Below are positions 42,283 to 50,223 of a stretch of DNA of 64,000 bases, in pieces. Positions within the stretch are counted from its first letter, which is position 1; each line of letters starts with the position of its first letter. Source of the DNA: UTCFX2 sp963788145 (GTDB taxonomy: Bacteria; Chloroflexota; Anaerolineae; Anaerolineales; UBA4823); the NCBI GenBank assembly GCA_963788145.1, contig CAWBFQ010000014.1, forward strand, positions 186,001-250,000, read 5' to 3'. The notes beneath the pieces were generated by a model. It did no database searches, had not been told where the DNA came from, and saw only the letters and a list, made by a program, of their open reading frames with translations. A program made the translations under genes and the position numbers.

Positions 42283-45243
42283 ATGTTCAAACCTGCGCCA
42301 TCTAAATTCAATCCCATTCTGATCGAAGAACAGATTCTAAACTTTTGGAAGCTGCGCCGCATCTTCACCAAATCAAGCGATCTGCGCCAGGGGAGCGCCG
42401 AATTTGTCACTTATGAAGGACTCCGCACCGCAAGCGGGAAACCCACCATCCAACATGCCTTAACCTGCGCTTTTGAGGACGTATGCGCGCGCTATAAACG
42501 GATGCGCGGTTATCACATCATCCGCCGCGGCGGTTGGGAAGCCCACAATCCCTTCATCGAGATGGGCATTGAAAATCAGCTCGGTTTTACTCATAAAGAC
42601 CAGATCGAGGCGTACGGGATTGAGCGCTTCAACGCGCTTTGCCGAAAATCTGCTTTCAAGTTCATTCAGGATTGGGAGCGTTTTTACGACCGGGTTGCAT
42701 TCTGGTTGGATATGCAAGATGCCTACGTAACCTATACGAATGACTATATTGAGTCGCTCTGGTGGATCTTAAAGACCTTATGGGATCGCGGCTTGCTCTA
42801 CCAGGGTTATAAAGTGGTCCCCTATTGCTCGCGCTGCGGCACACCCCTCTCCGAGCATGAAGTGGCTCTTGGGTGCGCCGATACGATGGACCTATCGATA
42901 TTTATACGGATGCCGCTCGTGGACGAGCCAGGCACATCCTTGCTGGTATGGACAGCGGCGCCCTGGACGCTGACCGGTAATGTAGCTGTCGCGGCAAACC
43001 CAGAAGCAGAATACGTGACCGTCCGAGTAGGTCTGGCTGAAGGAGGCTCAGAAAAGCTGATCCTGGAGCGCGCTTGCCTTGACAAAATCTTTGGCGATAA
43101 ACCAACGGCTGTGGTTGATTCCTTCAAGGGAAAGAAGCTCAAAGGGAAGCGTTACCACCCACTTTTCACCTTCTTGCGCCCAGACAAGCCAGCCTACTAT
43201 GTCATTCTACAAGATCATGTTGCTGCCGATGAAGGCACTGGGTTGATCCATATTGCCCCGGCATTTGACGCCCAAGGGTTTAGCGCCGCCATTGAAAATG
43301 ACCTGCCAATCCTGATGACCGTGACCGACAACGGCGCATTTATCCCCCAAATCCGCCCCTGGAGCGGCCAATTCTTCAAAGACGCCGAACCGACCATCGT
43401 TGAAGACCTGGAGAAAAGAGGGCTGCTTTTCCAGACCGGGTCTTATGCGCGCAAATACCCGTTCTGTTGGCGCTGCGACACCCCGTTAATGGATATCGCC
43501 CGCTCTGCCTGGTATCTTCGAACCTGTTCTTCTAAAGAACGCATGATAAGGCTCAACCAACAGATCAATTGGATTCCCGGCGCTATCAAGAACGGACGCT
43601 TCAGCAATTGGCTGGAGCATACTGCCGATTGGGTCATCTCGCGTGAACGTTACTGGGGCGCTCCGCTGCCCATCTGGGAATGCGACGCCTGCCATCATCA
43701 GATTGTTGTTGGCTCTCTCGACGAGCTCTCCAGATTGGCCGGCCGAGATCTAACCAGTCTGGATCTGCATCGTCCCGCCATCGACCAAATCCGGCTCTCC
43801 TGCCCGGAATGCGGGGCCGAAATGACGCGCACACCGGATGTGATCGATATCTGGCTCGACTCTGGTGCAATGCCAGTTGCCCAATGGCATTTCCCCTACG
43901 AAAACCGTTCCGTTTTTCGGGCGCAATTCCCCGCCGACTATGTTTGCGAGACGCTAGATCAGACCAGCGGCTGGTTTTATTCCCTTCACGCCATCAGCGC
44001 CTTGCTCTTCGACAGCGCAGCTTTCAAAAATGCGCTCTGCCTCGGACCGATCCTGGACGGCGATGAACGCGTTTCTTTGATCGAACCGGGGGATGTTTTG
44101 AATATCTTCGGAGCAGATGCCCTGCGTTGGCTTCTGTATACAAATTCCCCACCAGGGCAGGAAAGCCATTTCTCCCCCAACCAGTTGGAACAGGTGATTC
44201 ATAACTTCAGCTTGCCTCTCTGGCAGACCTATACAACCTTAATCGCCTGCGCCAACCTGGATCGCTGGACTCCCCGCTCTCTCCCAACTCAAGCAGCCGA
44301 CTATGAAACACATCCTCTCGACCACTGGCTGCGCTCGGAGCTTCACAGTCTGACAGCCAGCGTCACCCAGGCGCTCGAAGAATATGACCTGAACAGCGCA
44401 GCCTGCCAAATCCAACGCTTTGTGCAAGCTCTCTCGAACTGGTATCTGCGTCGATCTCGACGGCGTTTATGGAGTGCGGGTGAAGAACATCTGAATGAAG
44501 TCACGGCAGACAAAGCCTATGCGTATGCCACCCTTTTTGAAGCGCTGGTTACCCTCAGCAAGTTGCTCGCGCCAGTAATGCCCTTCCTGGCCGAGGCGAT
44601 CTATCAAAACCTGGCGCGCTCGTTCGATCCATCTGCGAACGAATTGGTCCATTTATGCGATTGGCCCGGTTTTGATCCAAAGGCAGTGGACGAGGCTCTC
44701 AATGAGGATATGCGCCTTGTGATGCAGCTCGCTGCCCTCGCTCACACTGCCCGCCGTCAGGCCGGGGTCAAAGCAACACAGCCTATCCAGCAAGTTTGCT
44801 TTGTGATCGCCCAAGAGCAAGCAAACTCCTCAATCGTGCGCTTCTCTGATTTGCTTGCCGACGAGCTGAATGCCAAGAACGTCCAGTGGTTCACCTCAGC
44901 GGACGAACTCATCCCAGGTTTGCAGATCGCGGCAGAGGGAGCTTACCTGGCCGCCATTAGTGTTGAGCGAACCCCTGAATTAGACCAGGAAGGACTCGCT
45001 CGCGTATTCATAGAAATAATCCAGAATCTGCGCACCCAGGCCGAGCTGGATATCGCCGACCGGATTCAGATCTATTTCTCAACCACGCCAGACCTGGCGC
45101 AGGCGGTCCAGATCCACCAGGAGATGATCCTGTTCGAGACTCTGGGGCTTGATTTGCAGCAAAACGAGTTGCCCGAGGGGATTGTGAGTATAGAAACCTG
45201 GTTCGATGGTCAATGGCTGAAAGCGGGAATCCAGCCGGCATGA
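42283..45243 (+). CDS. IleRS-like paralogue lacking catalytic and editing motifs
   Basis: This 986-residue protein aligns along its length with bacterial-type IleRS (YKRMRGYHIIRRGGW, QIEAYGIERFNALCR, VVPYCSRCGTPLSEHEVALG, NWLEHTADWVISRERYWG, QALSNWYLRRSRRRLW). HIGH is replaced by KPTIQHAL (Gln57-His58). The GWDTHGLPVE region is GWEAHNPFIE. KMSKS is replaced by DERVSLIEPGDVL near residue 594. The editing TTTPW is TAAPW, and the editing Asp region GxxDD/ED is FDAQGF. There is no frameshift and zinc Cys are kept, so the protein is maintained without normal catalysis. A TACAAT box seven bases before the ATG suggests its own leaderless promoter. Confidence 0.85.
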   Translation: MFKPAPSKFNPILIEEQILNFWKLRRIFTKSSDLRQGSAEFVTYEGLRTASGKPTIQHALTCAFEDVCARYKRMRGYHIIRRGGWEAHNPFIEMGIENQLGFTHKDQIEAYGIERFNALCRKSAFKFIQDWERFYDRVAFWLDMQDAYVTYTNDYIESLWWILKTLWDRGLLYQGYKVVPYCSRCGTPLSEHEVALGCADTMDLSIFIRMPLVDEPGTSLLVWTAAPWTLTGNVAVAANPEAEYVTVRVGLAEGGSEKLILERACLDKIFGDKPTAVVDSFKGKKLKGKRYHPLFTFLRPDKPAYYVILQDHVAADEGTGLIHIAPAFDAQGFSAAIENDLPILMTVTDNGAFIPQIRPWSGQFFKDAEPTIVEDLEKRGLLFQTGSYARKYPFCWRCDTPLMDIARSAWYLRTCSSKERMIRLNQQINWIPGAIKNGRFSNWLEHTADWVISRERYWGAPLPIWECDACHHQIVVGSLDELSRLAGRDLTSLDLHRPAIDQIRLSCPECGAEMTRTPDVIDIWLDSGAMPVAQWHFPYENRSVFRAQFPADYVCETLDQTSGWFYSLHAISALLFDSAAFKNALCLGPILDGDERVSLIEPGDVLNIFGADALRWLLYTNSPPGQESHFSPNQLEQVIHNFSLPLWQTYTTLIACANLDRWTPRSLPTQAADYETHPLDHWLRSELHSLTASVTQALEEYDLNSAACQIQRFVQALSNWYLRRSRRRLWSAGEEHLNEVTADKAYAYATLFEALVTLSKLLAPVMPFLAEAIYQNLARSFDPSANELVHLCDWPGFDPKAVDEALNEDMRLVMQLAALAHTARRQAGVKATQPIQQVCFVIAQEQANSSIVRFSDLLADELNAKNVQWFTSADELIPGLQIAAEGAYLAAISVERTPELDQEGLARVFIEIIQNLRTQAELDIADRIQIYFSTTPDLAQAVQIHQEMILFETLGLDLQQNELPEGIVSIETWFDGQWLKAGIQPA

Positions 45244-46223
45244 GCTACATCACCTGGCTGCGCAGCTTGATCGGGTGCCAAAAAACCGTCCTGGTATTCG
45301 CCTCCGTCATCTTACGCGATGATCGGGGGAATATTGTGCTACAGCGTCGCACGGACTTCGATATCTGGGGGCTCCCGGGTGGAATACTGGAGCCAGGCGA
45401 GAGCATATTGGACTGCGCCCGACGAGAAGTGCAAGAGGAAACCGGGCTGATCGTCGATGAGCTGGATTGCGTCGGGGTTTATACCGATCCGGCTTATGAC
45501 ACCATTTATCCAAACGGCGACCAGGTTCAGCAGTTCACAGTTTGCTTCCAGGGACAAATCGGTGCAGGGGAATTCTATGTAGATGGGATCGAAACGAGCG
45601 AACTGCGCTCTGTTGCCCCGCCAGACCTGCCTCTCAAAGAGATGCCGCTTTTTTATGTGCATATGCTCCAGGACGCGCTCGCAGGCGCTCCCCAAAAAAA
45701 CGGCCCAACCTTTTCACAAGCTTTTCATCTCCCCTGCTTGCAGGATGTATTCCCGATGGTGCGCCCGTTGATCGGGAATGCGCACTATATTGGAGCAGGT
45801 GCGATGGCGGCAGTAGTGAATGATCAAAACCAGCTTCTGATGGTTAAGCGCCTGGATGACGGCGAATGGTCGATTCCAGGTGGATATACCATGCTGGGCG
45901 AAAACGCCGCACACACCGCCATCCGGGAAACAGAAGAAGAGACCGGGATGCAAATCGAGATCGAGCGCCTGCTCGGCGTTTCATCACAGGTGCAGGCCTG
46001 GACTTACCCCAATGGCGATCAAACCCAGGCGGTGATCACGATTTTTCGCGCCCATCCGCTGGGAAGCGTTTTGCGCCCGGACCGGGTTGAGACCGGGCAG
46101 GTGGTCTGGATGGAGCCGGGCCAGGTATTGGCGCTAAATTCGCACCCAATCCTGCAACGAATGCATCGAGTGGTCATCCAAAATCTGCGCCAAGGCTGGT
46201 TTGTCTTGACCGATCAAACCTGA
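45240..46223 (+). CDS. Tandem double-Nudix hydrolase
   Basis: This 327-residue protein has two complete Nudix domains. The first box is GGILEPGESILDCARREVQEETGL (split here as GGILEPGESILDC then ARREVQEETGL). The second is GGYTMLGENAAHTA then IRETEEETGM. Both keep the REx2EExG metal-binding core. Nudix enzymes hydrolyse nucleoside diphosphates linked to another group; two active domains in one chain are less common. I chose the ATG at 45240, which overlaps the stop of the IleRS-like gene (ATGA); an upstream in-frame start at 45213 lies inside that gene. The overlap points to translational coupling with the IleRS-like protein. Confidence 0.85.
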   Translation: MSYITWLRSLIGCQKTVLVFASVILRDDRGNIVLQRRTDFDIWGLPGGILEPGESILDCARREVQEETGLIVDELDCVGVYTDPAYDTIYPNGDQVQQFTVCFQGQIGAGEFYVDGIETSELRSVAPPDLPLKEMPLFYVHMLQDALAGAPQKNGPTFSQAFHLPCLQDVFPMVRPLIGNAHYIGAGAMAAVVNDQNQLLMVKRLDDGEWSIPGGYTMLGENAAHTAIRETEEETGMQIEIERLLGVSSQVQAWTYPNGDQTQAVITIFRAHPLGSVLRPDRVETGQVVWMEPGQVLALNSHPILQRMHRVVIQNLRQGWFVLTDQT

Positions 46224-46362
46224 CTCAAATGATACATAATCAATCACGGAGATCAGGGGGTGCTCCATTGAACCATGCTATTGTCACATTTAAGCGGCGG
46301 GCGGTGTTATATGAGTGATGAATCAATCTGTATTGAATCGTTTCACGTGGGTGGATGAAACA

Positions 46363-46882
46363 ATGAAGCCCAAACCCGGAGAGTTGGTTTTGGAGGCGGA
46401 TTTCGAGGCCTTGTTCGAACAACAGTGGGCCCCGCTTTGCCGAACGCTTTACCGTCTGCTGGGCGATTGGGATGAAGCCGAAGACCTGGCGCTCGAAATC
46501 CTTCATCCAACTAAACCGCCAACCGCCCGCACATCACCAAAACTTGACCGGCTGGCTGTATCGGGTCGCCACTCACCTGGGATTCAACGCTCTGCGCAGC
46601 CGCAAACGGCGCCAGAAATACGAGCATCAGGCTGGCATGCAAACCTTACAGAGCAACGTTCCATTGGACCCAACCCATCTGGTAGAACGTCAGATGGAAC
46701 AAGAGCGGGTTCGGGAAGTTTTACAATCCATCAAGCCCCGCTCCGCCCGCATCTTGCTGTTACGTTATTCCGGGCTTTCATACGCCGAGATCGCTTCAGC
46801 CCTGGATATCGCCTCTGGCTCGGTCGGCGCGCTGTTGGCGCGTGCGGAAAAGGAATTTGAAAATGCTTTCAGAAACCGATAA
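46363..46882 (+). pseudogene. ECF-type RNA polymerase sigma factor (frameshifted)
   Basis: This is a sigma-70 family ECF factor of about 172 residues when repaired. Region 2 is FEALFEQQWAPLCRTLYRLL with GDWDEAEDLALE. After a frame change at about 46490, FIQLNRQPPAHHQNLTGWLY follows, then region 4 with RILLLRYSGLSYAEIASALD and ASGSVGALLARAEKEF. One extra A (GAAATCC) explains the shift. The start is uncertain: ATG 46363 fits the family length, but ATG 46318 is also in frame. It is followed 42 bases later by a matching anti-sigma gene, so the pair controls a stress or envelope regulon. Confidence 0.82.
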
Positions 46883-46924
46883 TGGTTACGGGGTTTGTCC
46901 GCCGCTCGTTGAGGAGGAAATCAG

Positions 46925-48127
46925 ATGAAGAATATTCGCATGAAATTTGGTCAACCTCACCCAAATGAAGGACTGATCCGAGCCTATCTTGATCAGGCTC
47001 TGAGCGTTGATCAGACAGCTGAGATCAATGCTCATCTAAAAACCTGTTCACACTGCCTCGCTAAGATGAACGAGCTTCAAATCCGGGCTAATAGTGTGCA
47101 GACAAAACTCATCCGCCTGGATGGTGAGCCAGAACAGATCCATTCACCATCTATAATACGGACCCGTCTTGCCCAACGATTAGAGATAGAAAAGGAGACA
47201 CAATCCATGAAACCGAATATTTTCTCACGCATTCCCAGGGCAGCCTGGGCTGTCCTGGCCGCGACTGCTGTGCTGGTCGTTGCTTTTACTTTTGCGCCTG
47301 TGCGAGCGCTTGCCAATAGCTTCCTGGCTTTGTTCCGGGTAGAACAGATCCGCATCGTGGAATTTGATCCAGAAAAGATCAGCCAGAAGCTCAAAAACTC
47401 CTCTCAGCTTGAATACATCCTCTCCAATCAAGTCCAGGTTGAAGAAACGGGCGAGTTGCAGCAGGTTTCCAGTTCCGAGGAAGCCAGCGCCTTGGCCGGT
47501 TTTACCGTCCGTTTGCCGGTTGAAATTGTAGGCGAACGCAAGATCACTGTTCAGCCAGCCGCCAAAATGAACTTTACCGTTGACCTGGAGTTGGTGCGCG
47601 GCGTGCTGAAAGATTTAGGGCGCGAAGATATCCGCCTGCCAGACAACCTGGATGGCGCCCTGGTCCAGATGGAGATTCCGGCGGGAGTGATGACCTCCTA
47701 TGGGGATTGCAGCTTTGACGAAGACCGACCAGTTCCCGACCCAGATGCGACCCCGATCCCGATGCGCGACTTCAAGGAATGCACCACCCTGCTTCAAGTC
47801 CCAAGTCCGGCAGTCTCCGCTCCGCCAGACCTGAACTTGAACCAGATCGGCGAGGCGTATTTGCAGGTGTTAGGGATGGACGCGCAGGAAGCCGCTTCGT
47901 TCGCCCGCAGCGTAAACTGGACCACCACCTTTGTCGTCCCATTGCCGAGCTCTTACGCCGATTATGAAGAAGTTCAAATTGACGGCGCAGTTGGCACGTT
48001 GATCTACGAGACAGTAGGTTACCACCCAAGCTTCAGTCTGCTGTGGGTGAAGGATGGGATCATCTACGCTCTAAATGGTCCAGGCGACCGGGAAGCTGCC
48101 CTGGAAATGGCTGGTTCGATTCGGTAA
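46925..48127 (+). CDS. Transmembrane anti-sigma factor with zinc-finger domain
   Basis: This is a 400-residue protein. Residues ~10-55 form a ZAS-type anti-sigma domain (HPNEGLIRAYLDQAL, then HLKTCSHCLAKMNEL with the His-x3-Cys-x2-Cys set). One TM helix lies near residues 100-120 (AAWAVLAATAVLVVAFTFAP). A ~275-residue extracytoplasmic domain follows, ending with VKDGIIYALNGPGDREAALE. It should hold the adjacent ECF sigma factor at the membrane and respond to a signal outside. A GAGGAGGAAA ribosome site precedes the ATG. Confidence 0.85.
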   Translation: MKNIRMKFGQPHPNEGLIRAYLDQALSVDQTAEINAHLKTCSHCLAKMNELQIRANSVQTKLIRLDGEPEQIHSPSIIRTRLAQRLEIEKETQSMKPNIFSRIPRAAWAVLAATAVLVVAFTFAPVRALANSFLALFRVEQIRIVEFDPEKISQKLKNSSQLEYILSNQVQVEETGELQQVSSSEEASALAGFTVRLPVEIVGERKITVQPAAKMNFTVDLELVRGVLKDLGREDIRLPDNLDGALVQMEIPAGVMTSYGDCSFDEDRPVPDPDATPIPMRDFKECTTLLQVPSPAVSAPPDLNLNQIGEAYLQVLGMDAQEAASFARSVNWTTTFVVPLPSSYADYEEVQIDGAVGTLIYETVGYHPSFSLLWVKDGIIYALNGPGDREAALEMAGSIR

Positions 48128-48196
48128 AGATCGGTTCGGTGGACATCCTGGCAGACATGGGGTATAACCGGGAATGTCGCCATTGCAGAAAAATCA

Positions 48197-48238
48197 GACC
48201 AAACAAGGGCGTTCCCTAGGGAACGCCCTTGTTTGGTC
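48197..48238. repeat. Perfect 42-base palindrome
   Basis: Two 21-base arms (outer ends GACCAAACAAGGGCG and CGCCCTTGTTTGGTC, centre CTAG) are exact reverse complements with no loop. No T tract follows. It lies between the anti-sigma gene and the ABC operon and could be a terminator-like hairpin, a protein-binding site or a short mobile repeat. Confidence 0.9.
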
Positions 48239-48301
48239 AAATCCGAATAGACTGTTTATCCAATCCAAGTTCATCATCGCTCATCAGGACGAGGCGCTTT
48301 A

Positions 48302-49240
48302 ATGTCCAATTCTGCACCCGGGTATTCTGTATCCACCGCCATCGAGACTCACGGCTTGCGCAAGGCTTTCGGCGAAAAGATCGCCGTTCAGAACCTTACC
48401 CTGAAAGTCGAGCGCGGCGAAGTGTTTGGTTTTTTAGGGCCTAACGGCGCCGGAAAAACAACATCAGTTAAAATGCTGTTGGGGCTGGTTGCTCCAACCG
48501 GGGGGACCGGTTATCTCTTTGGCGAGCCAATCGCAGATTTCAAGGTGCGCCAGCGCGTCGGATTTCTTCCGGAGCATTTTCGCTTTCACGACTGGCTGAA
48601 TGCCGCTGAATTTCTCCAGCTTCACGCGGATCTTTACCGGATGCCAGCGCAGATATCCCGCCGCCGCATCCCTGAATTGTTGGAACTGGTCGGGTTAGCT
48701 GAGCACAGCGGGGTAAAGCTGCGCGCCTTTTCAAAAGGCATGCTGCAGCGGATTGGTCTGGCCCAGGCTTTGCTTAATCAACCCGACCTGGTGATTCTGG
48801 ACGAGCCTACCTCAGGTCTCGATCCAGTGGGCCGGCGCCTGGTGCGGGATATTATCCACGATTTCGCGCGCGGCGTCACGGTCTTTCTAAATTCGCACTT
48901 GCTCAGCGAGGTTGAGATCACCTGCGACCGGGTGGCTTTCATCAAACATGGCCAGGTGATCCAGATCAGCCCGCTTCAGACGCTGATGGAAGGGGAATTG
49001 AGCGTCGAGGTCCGGCTGCGCGGCCTGAATTCCACCGCTTTGGCGGGGCTATCGCGCTGGGCCAGAAATATCCGCCTGGACGGCGAGCACCTCAGCATGA
49101 CCATCGAGCGGGAGGACGACCTTCCAGCCATCAACCGTTACCTGGTGGAACAGGGGGCGCAGGTCTTTTCTCTGCGCCCACAACACATCTCTCTTGAAGA
49201 CCTTTTTATCCAGATTGTCGGGACGGATGGAGGCTTATGA
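48302..49240 (+). CDS. ABC transporter ATP-binding protein
   Basis: This is a 312-residue ATPase. Walker A is GPNGAGKTTSVKMLLG, the Q loop is near GFLPEHFRFHDWL, and the signature and Walker B read FSKGMLQRIGLAQAL and DLVILDEPTSGLDP. The His switch is in VFLNSHLLSEVE. The extra ~90 C-terminal residues are of the type found in CcmA/NatA-like exporters. It overlaps the permease gene by four bases. The substrate is unknown. Confidence 0.93.
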   Translation: MSNSAPGYSVSTAIETHGLRKAFGEKIAVQNLTLKVERGEVFGFLGPNGAGKTTSVKMLLGLVAPTGGTGYLFGEPIADFKVRQRVGFLPEHFRFHDWLNAAEFLQLHADLYRMPAQISRRRIPELLELVGLAEHSGVKLRAFSKGMLQRIGLAQALLNQPDLVILDEPTSGLDPVGRRLVRDIIHDFARGVTVFLNSHLLSEVEITCDRVAFIKHGQVIQISPLQTLMEGELSVEVRLRGLNSTALAGLSRWARNIRLDGEHLSMTIEREDDLPAINRYLVEQGAQVFSLRPQHISLEDLFIQIVGTDGGL

Positions 49241-50085
49241 GCACTTTCACCATTGCCCACTTAACTTTCCGCGAGGCCGCCAGCCGCAAAATCTTGTTGG
49301 CAGCTTTGCTGCTCGGGCTGGTCTTTCTGCTGGTCTATGGCCTGGGTTTCCACTTCATCACCGTTGAGATCGAAAAAGACGCCTCTCAAATCCAACTGCT
49401 CCAATTGAATCAGATGCGCAATTTCTTGTTGATGGCGGGAATGTATGTGGTCAACTTCCTGACAGCCATGATGACGGTATTGACCTCGGTGGATACGCTC
49501 TCCGGAGAGATCAACTCAGGCGTCATCCATACCCTGGTCTCGAAGCCGGTCCAGCGTTGGGAGATTGTGTTGGGGAAGTGGCTCGGTTTTGGCGGGATGA
49601 TTACGCTCTACCTGCTCTTGATGGGCGGCGGCGTGATGGCTTTCATATTTTTGCGCTCCGGCTATGTCGCTCCCCATCCATTCCGGGCGCTTGCTTTGAT
49701 CCTGCTGAACAACCTGGTATTGTTAAGCGTGTCCTTTCTGGGCGGAGCGCGCCTCTCCACACTCGCGAACGGCGTGATGGTGTTTGGTCTTTATGGCATC
49801 GCCTTTATCGGCGGCTGGATTGAACAAATCGGCTCCTTCTTCCGGGATCAAGTCGCCAGCCAGACCGCTATTAACATTGGGATCATCACCAGCCTGATCA
49901 TGCCCAGCGAAGCCCTGTGGAGGCGGGCCGCTCACGAATTATCCTCTCCGCTTGTATCCGCCCTCGGCGTCTCGCCGTTTTCGTCCGGCAGCTATCCGTC
50001 CATGGCGATGATTGTTTACGCCATCCTCTATGCTGGGGTTGCATTCTGGCTGGCCGTTCGCCTGTTCGATCAGCGCGACCTGTAA
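49237..50085 (+). CDS. ABC transporter permease (ABC-2 type)
   Basis: This 282-residue protein has six predicted TM helices (AALLLGLVFLLVYGLGF, MYVVNFLTAMMTVLTSVDTL, ITLYLLLMGGGVMAFIFL and others). The cytoplasmic-side motif SGEINSGVIHTLVSKPVQRWEIVLGKW is the standard ABC-2/NosY-type coupling region; only its first part, up to TLVSKPV, is quoted reliably here as motif. It overlaps the ATPase gene and forms a two-gene exporter with it. Confidence 0.88.
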   Translation: MSTFTIAHLTFREAASRKILLAALLLGLVFLLVYGLGFHFITVEIEKDASQIQLLQLNQMRNFLLMAGMYVVNFLTAMMTVLTSVDTLSGEINSGVIHTLVSKPVQRWEIVLGKWLGFGGMITLYLLLMGGGVMAFIFLRSGYVAPHPFRALALILLNNLVLLSVSFLGGARLSTLANGVMVFGLYGIAFIGGWIEQIGSFFRDQVASQTAINIGIITSLIMPSEALWRRAAHELSSPLVSALGVSPFSSGSYPSMAMIVYAILYAGVAFWLAVRLFDQRDL

Positions 50086-50149
50086 ACGTTCAGCGCGGAT
50101 AATGAGGCGTTTGCGCCTGATTCACTCCGCGTTTCATCCCTTTCCCTGA

Positions 50150-50155
50150 TATAAT
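50150..50155 (+). promoter_or_regulatory. -10 box of typA
   Basis: TATAAT with a poor -35 box lies about 70 bases upstream of the typA ATG. The predicted RNA starts near 50162 and then runs straight into the hairpin at 50176-50202. Confidence 0.45.
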
Positions 50156-50175
50156 ACGATTTCTGGATTATGCGG

Positions 50176-50202
50176 CCCCGGCATACCCGCCGGGGTTCTT
50201 TT
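50176..50202 (+). terminator. Terminator-like hairpin in front of typA
   Basis: CCCCGGC, six bases, GCCGGGG and TTCTTTT form a typical intrinsic terminator. It may end the ABC operon. Because a TATAAT box lies upstream of it, it may also sit inside the typA 5' leader and attenuate that gene. Confidence 0.7.
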
Positions 50203-50223
50203 GTGTATTGGAGATTACAGGTA

